Shown: positions 1 to 12,224 of the stretch, piece by piece
Numbering within the stretch: the first letter of the stretch is position 1
Layout of the letters: every line of letters begins with the position of its first letter
Source of the DNA: Enchytraeus crypticus
Lineage: Eukaryota > Annelida > Clitellata > Enchytraeida > Enchytraeidae
DNA: 64,000 nucleotides
NCBI GenBank assembly: GCA_905160935.1
Contig: CAJHZI010000534.1
Span: forward strand, 1 to 64,000
Direction of reading: 5' to 3'
Translations under genes and position numbers: made by a program
Notes under the pieces: generated by a model
The model's input: the letters and a program-made list of their open reading frames with translations, nothing else
Database searches by the model: none
What the model was told of the DNA's origin: nothing

Positions 1-104
1 AATAGCAATTAGTACACGCGATTGTCATGTGTGTAACCATATGGCCAAAATATACTAATTGGTAACTGATGGATGGCTTGATTAACTAAATGATTGAGTA
101 TTCG

Positions 105-578
105 ATTAAATGGTTGATTGATTGATACATACTTGAGCTTTAGTTGGGTGAAGTCCATCCGGGAAGACATAAACATCAGTGGCTGAATTATATTTCAGCT
201 GATCGATTGATTAATTGACCAACGCATTAACCGGTTAGATGACAGTATGACTGATGAAAACTTTTGTAGGGTGTGGACCACCATGGAACTATATGACGCC
301 ATAAGCATCAGTGAGTGATTATTTAATAATTGATTGATTGATTAACTGATAGATTAAACCTTAAACGATAAACTGATTGACACAAACCTAAGCTTCTGTA
401 CGGTAAGAGCCACCCTGGGATTGTATGGTGCCATAAGCATGAGTGGGTAATAAATTGAATAATTGATTGATTGATTAACTGATCGATTAAACGATAGACT
501 GATTGATACAAACCTGAGCTTTTGTAGGATGAGGACCACCTTGGAACTCTATGGTTCCATAAGCATCAGTGGGTGAGA
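105..578. repeat. About 127-bp tandem repeat, four copies
   Basis: Copies of an 'agcttttgtaggnngaggacc ... ccataagcatcagtgggtga' unit centre near 131, 262, 389 and 516, separated by TTGATTGATTAA filler. No coding support. Confidence 0.8.
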
Positions 579-621
579 GCTCTGTGTTCTGCTGCACAGA
601 CCATTTCTCTACTGGAAATGT

Positions 622-845
622 CACTCTAAGTATCGCTGAGTCTGTCTCGTTGTCATGCTGCCCCCTCACTCTACCACAGGCACATCTACACATACAAGCA
701 CACATACATCTACTCAAAGTATCGCTGAGTCTGTCTCGCTGTCATGCTGCCCCCTCACTCAACCATAGGCACATTTACACATACAAGCACACATACATCT
801 ACTCCATGTATCGCTGAATTTGCCCCTCCCTACACTCACTCTATC
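622..845. repeat. 89-bp tandem repeat, about 2.3 copies
   Basis: tatcgctgagtctgtctcg starts units at about 631, 720 and 809, with acacatacaagcacacatac inside each. Short ORFs here are by-products of the repeat. Confidence 0.8.
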
Positions 846-1735
846 GCATGTGTTGAATGATTAATATTTAAAATAGTTACACAAAAAAACTACAGACTGA
901 AATTTTAAATGTGCTTGCTGAATAATACTAATAAGCTAGTTAAGTGTTTTGATGATATGAGCTTATTGTAGGCTTATATGCCTAATTCCATAAGTAATTT
1001 TCTTAGAGCTCTCTTTATGCACTGACTATTTGCTTTTCTGTTTCTTGTTGCATTGTTGTATGTGTAAGATTTATGTATGGGTTATTATGCCTGAAATGAA
1101 GCAATTAAGAAGTCTGAAAAATTAAAAATGTAATTAACACATACTTAACAAAAACCAAAAAAGTTAGAGACAAAATTAATTATTATATAAACGAATGCAA
1201 ATCATATTCGAATGAATCGTTTGATTCAAAAAAGCCAATGGGGGACATATAGTCCATCTGTTTGAACAATTAGTCATAGAGATTTCATAAAGCAGTATGA
1301 AAGACTCATTTCAGCTTTTAAAACACTGTCATATGTTTTGCTCCGGCCAATATATTATTTATTAGATTAATTCAGAAATCAATTACCTGTAACGGTCACA
1401 CTCTATGGGCACAAACTTTATGCATTCTCGCTTCTGCAAACTCTGCTCAATCTGCGCAAAAGAAACCACACAGTTGTCTACAGTCTGCAGCAAGACGTGT
1501 CAAAGTAAACATTTAGTTTGAGAAATTAAAGTATAAATTAAATTTACAGTATATGGGGACTAATTTGTCTTTAATTAGTTAAATAGGATATCCAGTTTAT
1601 ACTGTATGTTCAAAGCGTCCGTACTTGTTGTGATGTACCTTTGTTTTCTCGTGTCCAATTGTTTGTACAACGCTTCATATAATATTATTGCATAAACAAC
1701 GTTTTTATTTCGCGTCCAATTGTTCGTAGAACGAT
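846..1735. other. Gene-free AT-rich stretch
   Basis: No open frame with codon-like structure, no SINE boxes and no clear tandem repeat were seen. A twofold 'tcgtgtccaattgt' repeat occurs near 1650 and 1710. Confidence 0.6.
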
Positions 1736-1740
1736 TCATA

Positions 1741-1935
1741 TATTAGTAGTAGTAGTAGTATGCACTTCTGCGCACCGATGTGTGCAAGCAACACTTGCAA
1801 TTTTATGTACAGGAAAAAGAAGGCAGCACACTAGTCCCAATCCACTCCACTAAATAAAATGTTTTAAGCTTGGATTTAAAGGACAATGTTCCGAGTTCAT
1901 TTCGCAGCGATGCCGGTAGTTTATTCCATATATTG
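1741..1935 (-). mobile_element. LINE reverse-transcriptase 3' end fragment
   Basis: On the minus strand it reads WNKLPASLRNELGTLSFKSK and [13 protein letters not shown] then a stop, the typical C-terminus of jockey/CR1/L2-type non-LTR retrotransposon ORF2 (W-N-x-L-P ... F-K-x-x-L-K). A second copy lies at 48355-48545. Confidence 0.7.
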
Positions 1936-2084
1936 CATAACAGAGGTCATAGAAGGCAGCATGGAAGGACGGAGAAACAGTGAGACTGACTGAGATTAGA
2001 AATGTTAGCTGATTTAAAAGTCCACAAGAATATGACCATAAAGTGGGAAACGAACGACAGAGAAGATTAGCCCCAGAGCCCAGG

Positions 2085-2165
2085 CGTTATATATCATAGA
2101 CCTTCCAGTAGGCAGTTCACTAAGAGAGAAAAGCTAGAGCGAGAGCGGGGAGGAGAGAGAGTAGA
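2085..2165 (-). mobile_element. Fragment of repeat family F
   Basis: Reverse complement contains the family head 'agtgaactgcctactggaaggtctatgatatat' preceded by a CT-rich run. Confidence 0.5.
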
Positions 2166-2411
2166 GATTTCACAACCAGCCAAAACTTTACGTAAACAGT
2201 TGTTACATTCCTATTTCTTTAAAGTTACTTTTCTCTTTTTCTTTTTCGATATTCATATAGGAAACAATTACTAACAGAACGGATACATTTATGATGCAGA
2301 CATTAGCAAAACGTTACTTAGCTTTGCGTGCTGCAGACGCGTAACTGAAAAATTATGTGGAATATGGTAGATAGTAATTTACTTGATCATACACCATTTA
2401 CTTTAGAATTT

Positions 2412-2690
2412 TCTCGTGTCGTGCCCGGTACTCCGATGAATAAACTCACCGTAAACTGCACGTGTCGTGAGAAGCAATAGAGCAAGAACTAAGGAAGGCA
2501 ACGGGAAAGCACATAAGAATCCATATTTTCCAAGCTATAGGCTGCACAAGGTTTGGATAAGGCATAACAATTAGTGAAATGATTGAATTTTATTAATATA
2601 TGTGCTCTATAGATAATAAACGTGAAAGCAGCATGAGAGTAGGAATATGCACCTTGGACCTGTACCTTTGTGTCCACTAAATATATATTA
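2412..2690 (-). mobile_element. SINE-like repeat family G, near full length
   Basis: On the minus strand: head with 'ggcaggtccaaggt'-like sequence, body, then tail 'cgacacgtgcagtttacggtgagtttattc ... cgggcacgac', shared with family C. Other copies are at 3585, 7800, 9590, 22672, 23297 and 45640. Confidence 0.7.
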
Positions 2691-2734
2691 GTGGCATTAC
2701 AACTAAAATTGCACAATAAATTTAAAAGTAAAAG

Positions 2735-2975
2735 GTAAACACGAATTATAGTGAAATGATCAACTATGTCGATATCTATCACTTTTAATACCACATGTTT
2801 AAACTGTTAGGCAATTTAGTCCGTTTTACGTATAACCAGTCCAGTGAATGTCCGAGATTTTACTCTCAGATCAGGGCGGCTGGGATTCGAACCCGTGAGA
2901 GTTCAATTCACCTCAAGATCAGTCATTTATAACTTCATGACGTTACTCCTACGCTATTGAGACATTCTATCTTTA
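2735..2975 (-). mobile_element. tRNA-derived SINE, family B
   Basis: Minus strand contains A box TAGCGTAGGAGTAAC-like and B box GGTTCGAATCCC, then 'gcgctgatctgagagtaaaat' and 'gatagatatcgacatagttg'. Nearly full length. Not a functional tRNA. Confidence 0.85.
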
Positions 2976-2989
2976 TCTTTTCTGTCTTT

Positions 2990-3580
2990 ATTTTATTAAG
3001 TCATCTTATCAGAATAAGATAACTAAATCTAGTTAGCCTAATACAAAAGTGCTGCCGAATGAGCATTTAGCAGATCTATAACACACTTGTAAGATAAATA
3101 AAAAGCAATAGCAACTCCAGTGATGTCTCCAATTTACCGTAATCATGTGCAAAAAGTGGTCACGGACACAGTAGCAAGACAACAGTAGCACTCTCGTCGC
3201 GTTTGTTGTTCTTATAACCAGCTAGATTTAAAATCACAAAGGACATTATTGTTTACCAACTCGACCCTCGGAAATCTCCGTTCGTAACATTGGAACGTTG
3301 TACAATTCAAACCAGTTATAACTGGATCCAATAAGAAAAAGCAAGCGGTACACAAAACCCTACAGAACGGGTCAAAATATACTTCGAATTGAAGTAAGTA
3401 TATAGACAAAAAAGACGACAGTACTATCAGCTAGTTAGACGAATTAGTAGCCCACTAGATTGAAATGCATGGGGCTCTCAGCCTTCTCAGGCTGACCATA
3501 TCTAGCATTCTTCTGCTACACTATACAAAGAAATAGCCGCCAACTTTGCGCTTAAATAAGAAAGCAGTTTCGTTAACGAT
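2990..3580. other. Gene-free stretch
   Basis: Nothing recognisable apart from weak similarity to repeat family tails near 3470-3530. Confidence 0.5.
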
Positions 3581-3584
3581 GAAG

Positions 3585-3800
3585 GAAGAATGGGCAGGCC
3601 ATACAACGGCCATTTCAGATTCAGAAACAATACTTTTACAAGCAATAGGCTAAAAAGGTATGGATAAAGCATACCCTTTTGTGAGAGAATAACTTGTTTA
3701 TATTCTAAGCGCTATTTAGGAACCGTGAAAGCAACTCTGGGTATGAATATGTATCTTGGACCTGCCATTTGGCAGTACACTAGAGAGACGTATGAGACGT
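3585..3800 (-). mobile_element. Repeat family G copy
   Basis: Contains 'gctaaaaaggtatggataaagcatacccttttgtgagag' and the 'cttggacctgccatttggcagtacact' head in reverse orientation. Confidence 0.65.
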
Positions 3801-4147
3801 ATGAATAGAACAGATTGCTTCACAGTTGAAGTTAACATATTCTCTTCGATCTACGCATAGATTGGTCCGTTCTGGTGGTGCAAAACTGTTAGTTGTTAGT
3901 AAAGTGTGCGAAATCCAAAAGTGCAGGACGATTTTTCTTAAATCCACGCTAGCTGCAGTTGCGCCATAACTAGGAAGTGATTACTAATAATATGCAATAT
4001 GTAATATAAGCAGAGATGAGGGAAGAGTCAACGACAGAGACAGCAACTGAGAAAAGAAACTTTGTAACCGGTACGTAGTGTCAACAATGAATCTAAAACA
4101 AGAAATAATATTTACTGCTTGAGACGTCCCTTGACATCGCACACTAG

Positions 4148-4292
4148 ATGGCTGAAGTCAGTGGCGATGTTGGTAAGGTATTCGACCGCGGATCAGTATG
4201 ACATTGTGCAGGGTTCAAAAATCATTCTCCCATCACTGATATCGATTTCGAGTGAGGAAACTGACGTTAACTTAGCTTTTTTTAGCTTTTAC
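4148..4292 (+). mobile_element. tRNA-derived SINE, family A
   Basis: A box 'agtggcgatgttggtaagg', B box 'gggttcaaaaatc', then the shared tail 'cgagtgaggaaactgacgttaac'. Full length but diverged in the B box. Confidence 0.82.
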
Positions 4293-4367
4293 CCGGACAA
4301 GGAACGGGACAAATACTCTTCATTGCAAGGAATTCTTAGTTTTAAAATATGAAAGAGTGTCTTGAAA

Positions 4368-4369
<2 letters not shown>

Positions 4370-4424
<55 letters not shown>
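4370..4424. repeat. (AT)n microsatellite
   Basis: About 55 bp of uninterrupted AT dinucleotides. Confidence 0.97.
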
Positions 4425-4428
<4 letters not shown>

Positions 4429-5200
4429 ATTGGCTGCCTTAGACACCGATTAATGGCCTCTTAAATCATGTGCAATTTACGGTTTATCTATTCAGCGAAG
4501 AACCTGATCTGCCTTAGAAAAACATATACAGCTATGTATGTCTATAAAAAAGATATCTGAAAGAAAATAGCTCGCCCTGTGAGATATTATAACGTCGTCA
4601 GTTTCTAAAAAGATTGAACCCAAAGTGCAAACAACATTTCCGAGTTGTAAAGTAAAACGCGTCAAGGATTTATTAATTTATATACCCTCCAAAGTCAAAA
4701 GTGCTAACAAAGTCAGGATATACACACAGTATGAATAATATACAATACCGTAATTCATAGTAAAATTTTTGTCGTATAACACTTTTATTGTCACACTTGA
4801 ACTCAGTACCTAGTGTCTTATTAATCTGACATATGGAGATACAAACGAGTAAGATAGACAGACCAACAAGAAATCCTCAATAGGATAGAGAAATCTCTGT
4901 CATAAAGCTCTAAATTTCAGTTTCAAATAAGATTGCCACGAAGTAAACTATTAGCAAAGAACACTAACTTGTCGTTAAACGTTAAACGTTAAACGTTTAA
5001 CGTTTAACGCTTGGTGGGCATCAAGTCAAGTATATAATAAGCTACACGTTTTCTACTATCATTAATTAAATACTCCTAGACTGTTATTCAGCATAAATAC
5101 ACATGTACATACTGCATAACAATTTTCATTTTGGTTCTACAGTTTTTTTTTATATTATTATTTCCAGGAAAAAGCAGATGAGAAAGAGACAGTGATTGCG
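4425..5200. other. Gene-free stretch with a GTTAAAC/GTTTAAC palindromic run
   Basis: A degraded family C/G tail follows the AT tract (4430-4500). At 4977-5010 repeated gttaaac units turn into gtttaac, an inverted short repeat. Otherwise nothing was recognised. Confidence 0.55.
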
Positions 5201-5206
5201 TGTACA

Positions 5207-5210
5207 TGTG

Positions 5211-5270
<60 letters not shown>
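5207..5270. repeat. (GT)n microsatellite
   Basis: About 60 bp of GT dinucleotides ending in gcgcgcac. The antisense HTHTHT reading frame is an artefact. Confidence 0.97.
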
Positions 5271-5279
5271 CGAAAGTAT

Positions 5280-5720
5280 CGATACCAATGAGAACTCAAT
5301 CATAGATAGCATCATACAGAATAAGCAATCAAGAACGCAAGAATGAAAGAAAGCATGCCTGGATTGAACTGATTTTACAATTAAAATTAAAAGATTCCTA
5401 TCATTAATGAACTTTAACCTTTAATGCACTTTAACCTTTGTTCTGAAGAACTATGAAGATGAATTATTTTAAACATTTCTTTTTAAGTTTTATTTTCATC
5501 AAATAAGCCCATTTATCATATCTTTAGCCAGGGCCCTATACAGCCCAGGGCTTTAAAAAAACAAATAATATGCAGAAACGAATCAGAGATATGAATTTAT
5601 AATTTTACATACAGATACGAATTTTATACAGATGAATTTTTAAATTTCAAATTTACATAATACAAATTTACAAAAATTTACAAATGAAAATTTAGAAATT
5701 TCATTATTTTGTGCATTTTT
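5280..5720. other. Gene-free AT-rich stretch
   Basis: Short degenerate 'aaatttacaaatg' repeats near 5600-5700. No coding signal. Confidence 0.55.
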
Positions 5721-5724
5721 TAAA

Positions 5725-5848
5725 TTTTAGGAATTTCCACTCATATGTCGATGTGAAGAGAAAAACGGAAGATAGAGATGAGCGGAGGGTTATACCATGA
5801 ACCTGCCAGTAGGCAATGAACTGAAAGAGAGAGAGAGATGAATAATTT
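5725..5848 (-). mobile_element. Repeat family F copy
   Basis: Reverse complement carries 'ttcattgcctactggcaggttcatggtat' and the 'cacatatgagtgg' motif, flanked by (GA)n. Confidence 0.7.
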
Positions 5849-5849
5849 A

Positions 5850-6227
5850 TATTTAAGAAGAAGATGCTGGGAAATCTAACGAAAGGCCACAAAATTTGTC
5901 AAAGTTTATTATAGTCAATTCATTCGGTGAATTGGGTTCATTAATTAGCATACATGTAGAGAATTCAAGTAATTCACAGAATGTCAAGAGATATACACAA
6001 CTCAGGAACAATGTGAGTTTATTTTCCAAAATCTCCAGCCAGCCCACAAACACTTTGCTAGAATTAATTAATTTAATTTATAGATTGATTCTTAATTATG
6101 TAGGTATACATGCATATTGCAGGTAGTTAGGGAAAAATAAAGCTTCCCAGGTGGTGCTCCTTTGCCTTGAAAGATTTTGCTCAGTCGCCTCTTAGGACAC
6201 GTGCAGTTAATGGTTAGCATATTCCTT
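5850..6227. other. Gene-free stretch ending in a family C/G tail fragment
   Basis: 6160-6227 has 'gctcagtcgcctcttaggacacgtgcagttaatggttag', the tail shared by families C and G, running into an AT tract. The rest shows nothing. Confidence 0.55.
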
Positions 6228-6228
6228 A

Positions 6229-6304
<76 letters not shown>

Positions 6305-6658
6305 TAATATATAAATATTAATAATATATATACACTGTATAAATATAATAAATATAAATATAAATAAATAAATAAAAATAAATAAATATACTAAATAATA
6401 ACATAAATAATATAATAATTAATAATATAAATAAATAAATATAAACATAAATATAAATATAATATAACTATATAATAAATATAATAAATATTATTAATAT
6501 ATAAATAATTAATATACATAAATTTGTATATTACTAAATAATAACATAAATAATAATATAATATTTATAATAATTAATAATATAAATAAATATAAACATA
6601 AATATAAATATAATATAAATATATAATAAATATAATAAATATTATTAATATATAAATA

Positions 6659-6705
<47 letters not shown>
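6228..6705. repeat. (AT)n tract and AT-only degenerate repeats
   Basis: (AT)n at 6228-6300, then AT-only 'aataaatataaa' sequence with two related halves (6400-6520 and 6530-6660), then (AT)n at 6661-6702. Confidence 0.92.
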
Positions 6706-6706
<1 letters not shown>

Positions 6707-6759
6707 TTGTATATATTAGTGGCCAGGACATAACACAAGAAATTCAAGGATTGGTATGA

Positions 6760-7262
6760 CAAAATAATGTATGGCAGCGAGACTCTCACCTCGGCCGAAT
6801 CAGAATGAGATCTGTTGATTCGTCGTCTGTCTAAGAAATGTCTCCTGGTCGATCTTCTAGTTGCCATGGCTGATGAAAGCACACCTGTTCAATCAGACAA
6901 TCAATCAATTAATCAATCGATCAATCAATCATTCCATCAATCGATATGTTGATAAGATGTCTGCCCAAGAAATATTTCCTGGTCGATCTGCTAGCCGGCT
7001 TGACTTTTGAAAGCACATCTATTCAATCAGATTTTCAATTAATCAAACAATCAATTAATCATTCAATCAATCAGTCAATCAATCTGTTGATACGTCGCCT
7101 ATTAAAAAAATGTCTCCTGGTCACTCAATCTTCTAGTTGCCATGACTGATGAAAACACATCTTTTCAATCAGAGAATTACTCAATTAATCAATCAATCAA
7201 TATGCTGTTATATAGTGTCTCTCCAAAACAATTTCCCTGCTCGATCTTTAAGATGACATAGT
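6760..7262. repeat. About 135-bp tandem repeat with AATC filler, four copies
   Basis: A 'gttgataagatgtctgcccaagaaat ... ctggtcgatct ... gatgaaagcacat' unit recurs near 6805, 6950, 7085 and 7205, separated by TCAATCAATCAATTAA arrays. Short ORFs across it are by-products. Confidence 0.8.
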
Positions 7263-7264
7263 TG

Positions 7265-7800
7265 ATAACGGTACACAATCAGAAAGGCAATCACTAGATC
7301 AATCAACTGGTAAAATATACTGATAGAAGCACCTTCCCATACCATCTCGGCGACTAGCTAGATAGAGCAATGCTCCCACTAGGGGCCGATTGAATAGTAT
7401 TGGGCTTGTTTTAATTAATTGCATAATTGATTATGTCTGTTGTAATCTTGTACTTTTATTTCTCTTCTTGTACACTTTGTATGTATGCGACTTTACACAG
7501 AGCTTGTTGAACAGTCATATCTCTCTCTCTCTCTCTCTCTCTCTCAATCTATTGATATGATATGTTACCTGATAGTGTCTGGAACCAGAATTTCTCAATA
7601 GCTCAAGTGCAAAAGTAACTAGGTACCGACAGAAATTTTTAAAAGACTGTTTATTCCTGAGGTTCTAAGACCAATTCCCGGTAGAGCTTGATCAGAGAGT
7701 TGTATTTCGTACTTTCATAGGACAGGTTACATGAAAACAGATTAAACTGCTTAATGGTCGAACAAGTGATATTAAAATGGAGAGATACCATCACAGCGGG
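7265..7800. other. Gene-free stretch with a (CT)n run
   Basis: (CT)n at about 7520-7545. No coding signal or repeat family was recognised elsewhere. Confidence 0.55.
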
Positions 7801-7935
7801 CATTCGCTATAATGTGCATATGTGTACTAGTTTAGCCTAAAGCTTAGGAATTATATAATTTCAGAGGTGGTTTCCCATAGCCTTCCTCAGTTCATACTTG
7901 TCGACTCTTACAAAACATGCAGCTTATGGTTGGTG
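7800..7935 (+). mobile_element. Repeat family G fragment
   Basis: Contains 'agtttagcctaaagcttaggaattatataatttcagaggtggtttcccatagccttcctcag', matching the copy at 22672. Confidence 0.6.
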
Positions 7936-7949
7936 AAGAGTAATACACG

Positions 7950-8172
7950 TATTACAGTGAAATGATCAACTACGTTGATATCTATCACTTTTTAATACTA
8001 CATGTTTAAAACCATCGGGCAATTTAGACCATTTTTCGTATAACCTTCCAGTGAATGTCCAAGATTTTACTCTCAGATCAGCGCGACTGGAATTCGAACC
8101 CATGACGGTTCAATTCACCTCAAGATCTTTAAAACTTTATGACGTTACCCCTACGCTATTAAGACATTCTGT
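7950..8172 (-). mobile_element. tRNA-derived SINE, family B
   Basis: Minus strand B box is the complement of 'ggaattcgaaccc'; the body has 'tgatagatatcaacgtagttgatc' and the head 'tcttaatagcgtaggggtaac'. Nearly full length. Confidence 0.85.
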
Positions 8173-8559
8173 TTTAATAGTGATAATAATAATTATATAT
8201 CATAATAAATAATTATAATAATAATGCTATTAATTATTTTTATGTTTTTGGTTGGCGTATTCTTCCATGCACCCTACACAGAATGGGACCAAATGTATAT
8301 ATAATTTAAATATGCTGGTGTATTAATTAGTATGCGTTTAGAAATACTAGCAACTAAATGAACTTCAAATAGCCAATGCTATCGATAAATGCAATATTCG
8401 AAAAGTGTGTCCATAAAGCTAAGACTTTATGTTGACACCAATGCATTCCATCCATCGACAGCAAGGGAAATATTTAACAAAGAAAAATGAGCGTGAGGTT
8501 CAGTTCAGGTGATAGAGGACCCATCTCAATGGGTACAAGAAATTAAGTTAAGCAATCAA

Positions 8560-8640
8560 TCAATAACAATTTAACGTCCGGTTCTTCGTCATAAGGCAAT
8601 GTCAGGGTCGTCTCTTGTAGACTCAGCAAAAACAGATGCC
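8560..8640 (-). mobile_element. TTGA-tailed SINE, family D
   Basis: Complement of 'gacattgccttatgacgaagaaccggacgttaaattg' followed by a TTGATTGATTG tail. Confidence 0.75.
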
Positions 8641-9585
8641 AAAACACCTCACGATGACGAGTATACATAAAGAAGCGAGATAAAAACAGTGCAAGTTCAA
8701 AATCCAAGGCAAGCTGGTCAAAATTTAGACCTATAGTGAAAAGAGATGGATCAAAATGGGACTCGGTTAGTATTTCGATGGGCTACCACCTTGAAAACGG
8801 TGTGCTTACAGTCTTTAATGAGCACTAGGGCATTGAAAAGTTACTGTTGAATCCACGCTAGCCATTATTGTGCTATGAAAAGGACTTTCTTACTAATATT
8901 CATGGTCACGGTATGGCGAGAAGTAAATAATGAAACTACACAAAACAGCAACCAAATAGGATTAACATAATAATTACCTTCAATTGGGTTTCAACACACT
9001 CCCAAATCCTGCAATTCTATATAGCTATCCAGCACTGTAGCTTCAATCCTCAGCTCTTTATCCCAGCTGAATCTTAATCCAAATTCCGTATTCTTAATCC
9101 CCACCCAATATGCCAGCTTAAAAACCTTAATCCCACCTCTGTATCCTTAATTCTCAGCCCATATTTAACGCTGTTTACTTCTCTTTATACTATTCGTAGT
9201 TTCGGTTTATTTTCTCATGCAAGACAATGAAGTCATCATCAATTTAGAAAACTAAACGATTAATATACTTTAATATCTAGATATATGTATATAATCCTAA
9301 CACCGACTACATATAGATATCCAATAGATAGGACTAAATGAATGTTGCTCCAAGATTATCCAAACGCTAAATGTTAGACCTGTTAGAACCTGTTAATACG
9401 GCAACAGTTACTAATAAGTTTCAAATGTTTTCATTGGACAGCATTCAAAACAAAAAACAAAAATAACAGACAACACAGAAACTTAACCTAACAATTGAAA
9501 ATAAATTTTGGATTACAAATTATAAATTTCAAATTATACATTTTGGATTATAATTTTAGTACTTTATTAGATAGTAATTAATCCA
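8641..9585. other. Gene-free stretch
   Basis: No ORF, SINE or tandem repeat seen apart from loose 'cttaatccc' repetition near 9050-9150. Confidence 0.5.
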
Positions 9586-9589
9586 TCTA

Positions 9590-9785
9590 ACTGAGGAAGG
9601 CAATGGGAAACCACCTCAGAAGCCATACTTTTTCCAAGCTACAAGCTAAGATAAGGTATAGATATGGCATATACATTGTGAAGGGATTAACTTGTTGATT
9701 TAAGGAGTGCTCTTATGGAGCGAGAAAGCAGACTTTGAGTATGAATATGTACCTTGAACCTGCAACTAAGTAGTGCACTGAAGAA
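9590..9785 (-). mobile_element. Repeat family G copy
   Basis: 'gaggaaggcaatgggaaaccacctcagaag', 'gtgaagggattaacttgttg' and 'tgagtatgaatatgtaccttgaacctgc' match the copy at 45640 almost exactly. Confidence 0.75.
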
Positions 9786-9800
9786 GAATTATATATAATA

Positions 9801-9860
<60 letters not shown>

Positions 9861-9915
9861 TATATATAATTATATATTATATATGTATATTATTATTATG
9901 TATAATATATGTATG

Positions 9916-9957
<42 letters not shown>

Positions 9958-9990
9958 ATCATATATATATATATATATATAATATAATCG
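9786..9990. repeat. Compound (AT)n tract
   Basis: Several AT dinucleotide runs with tatgtat and ttattat interruptions. Confidence 0.95.
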
Positions 9991-10700
9991 TGCTATATAT
10001 TATATGACTGCAGATGTAATTTATATAATGTATGTGTGCATATAATATTTGAAAGTGTTATAGGTTTACTTGCAACACGTGTGAGCTAATTTCATATATC
10101 TTACACGAACATGTACACTTTTACACTAACATGGCTTTAAATTTATTACAACATAATACTTTATAGCAGTATATCAAATTACTGGATTTTACTGATCCTA
10201 TTTCAAGTCAACATGTCCGACTACAAATAACTGAATTCACACCCTATGCGCAGTCAGCTGGAACATTTCAATCCTTATAAATTTATCCACAATAACCAAT
10301 AATGAAAATTCCATTAATGCTTCTCAAAAACTTGGAAGATATCAACATGTACGTATCAATATTTCCACAAATAAATCTAAATAAAACAAAAGGCGAGGTA
10401 ATTCTAATAGTAATATTATTTACATTATGGATTATGTATACAACATTCGCTCTGTTAGTAAACAAATGCCACTACTTTTACTTTTGCTTCTGCTTTTACA
10501 ACAAGGAAGTTATATGGCTATATTTCAATCGCTACTCTAAGCTTTAACGCGTAAATTTTCACTGTAAAACTATAAAAACGGCATCAAAATTAAAATAAAT
10601 GAAATGTCAAACATTACAACAAGAACTAGAACACACAGTGCTACTGTTGTTCATGACAACATTAAACACAATGAAACAAATCCACAATGCATGTTTCTGC
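9991..10700. other. Gene-free AT-rich stretch
   Basis: Two short overlapping ORFs on opposite strands (10283-10547) lack any recognised motif and are probably chance. Confidence 0.5.
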
Positions 10701-10705
10701 CTTAT

Positions 10706-12068
10706 CCAAAGATCTTTAAAATAGGTAGATATGGCATGACTGTTGTTTCAGCGATACCAGTTTTGTAATAAGAGCGACTTGATTTCCAGCATTCTCCACT
10801 TAATCGAAAGGGTAAACAAATCCCCTTTGACATATGTGTATTTAATAGTAATTTCTGTATTTTCAGATTTATTTCATGATATTCGGTCTCTAAACAGTTT
10901 TAAGATGATGTATTGTTGCGCATTTGAGTATACAAATTCCAGAAATCCGGAAACTAAAGAACTGGGGAATATCCTTTAAGAGATTTGAAATAGAATTTGT
11001 TTGCATTTTGTATTATAAAAATATACATCCAATTAATAGGAATTCGTTTCAAATAATTTTTTTGTCATGACGATATGTTGGAAATATGTGACAATAAATA
11101 TGCTCCTAAAGTGTTTCGTTATCGTTCAAAAGATTTTAAAATATTTAAAAACTACATTATTTTATGGCTTTAAATAACGATCAGCTGATATTGTTTACCT
11201 CCGTCTCCCAAAATTAGTTGTTGGCATCTGTGCAATTCTTGAACTCAATGTTTACAATGGTTGAGATTGCCTTTGACACTTCTATGGTTTTTCTTTATTC
11301 TATGGCCTTATCCATGACCATCGTCGAATACGTCCATATTTAACCAAACAACAATTAGAGTGATACAATCATCAATGACAACATCGAAGACAATGAAGAT
11401 AAAATATTTTTCATGTGAGACTGCTGCTACAGAGTGCATCTCTTGTGCAATATAAGTTGGACTACTGCAATCATAGAATAAAGAAAAACCAGAGAAGTGT
11501 CAAAGGCAATCTCAACCATTGTAAACATTGAGTTCAAGAATTGCACAGATGCCAACAACTAATTTTGGGAAACGGAGGTAAACAATATAAGCTGATCGTT
11601 ATTTAAAGGCATAAAATAATGTAGTTTATGAACATTTTTAAAGGTTTTGAACGATAATGAAATACTTTAGGAGCACATTTTTCGTCACATCTGTCCAACA
11701 TATCGCCATGACAAAAAATTATTTGAAACAAATTCCTATTAATTGGATGTACATTTTTTTTACAAAATGCAAACAAATTTTATTTCAAATCTCTATAAGG
11801 ATATTCCCCGTTCTTTAGTTTCCGGATTTATGGAATTTGTATACCAAAATTGCACAACAATACATCATCTTAAAACCGTTTAGAGGCCGAAAATCATGAA
11901 ATAAATCTGAAATTACAGAAATTACTATTATACACCCATATGACAAAGGGGCTTTGTTTACCCTCACTATTAAATGGAGCATGCTGGAAATCAAGTCGCT
12001 CTTGTTACAAAACTGGTATCGCTGAAACAACAGTCATGCCATATCTACCTATTTAAAGATCTTTGACT
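10706..12068. mobile_element. Foldback element with about 600-bp inverted arms
   Basis: Sequence from about 10706 to 11310 is repeated in inverse orientation from about 11467 to 12068, around a spacer of roughly 155 bp. Both arms begin with aaagatctttaaa and 'aggtagatatggcatgactg', and both encode the same meaningless peptide start MFQRYQFCNKSDL on opposite strands. No transposase is seen, so it is probably a non-autonomous DNA element. A clear target-site duplication was not found. Confidence 0.85.
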
Positions 12069-12106
12069 GCAATTCCCTCCTTTAAATAACCCTGGCTTCG
12101 AGAATG

Positions 12107-12109
<3 letters not shown>

Positions 12110-12173
<64 letters not shown>

Positions 12174-12195
12174 GTATGTATGTATGTGTATATAG
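12110..12195. repeat. (AT)n and TATG microsatellite
   Basis: AT dinucleotides followed by tatgtatgtatg. Confidence 0.93.
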
Positions 12196-12224
12196 ATCTA
12201 TGTATGTATATGACATGGCTTAGA

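Noticed and set aside
2735..2975. tRNA gene suggested by intact A and B boxes
   Set aside because: The sequence continues as a dispersed SINE and does not fold as a complete tRNA; the same holds for the other family A and B copies.
10302..10547. 81-aa hydrophobic ORF
   Set aside because: No recognised family, AT-driven composition, and an overlapping antisense ORF of similar quality; probably chance.
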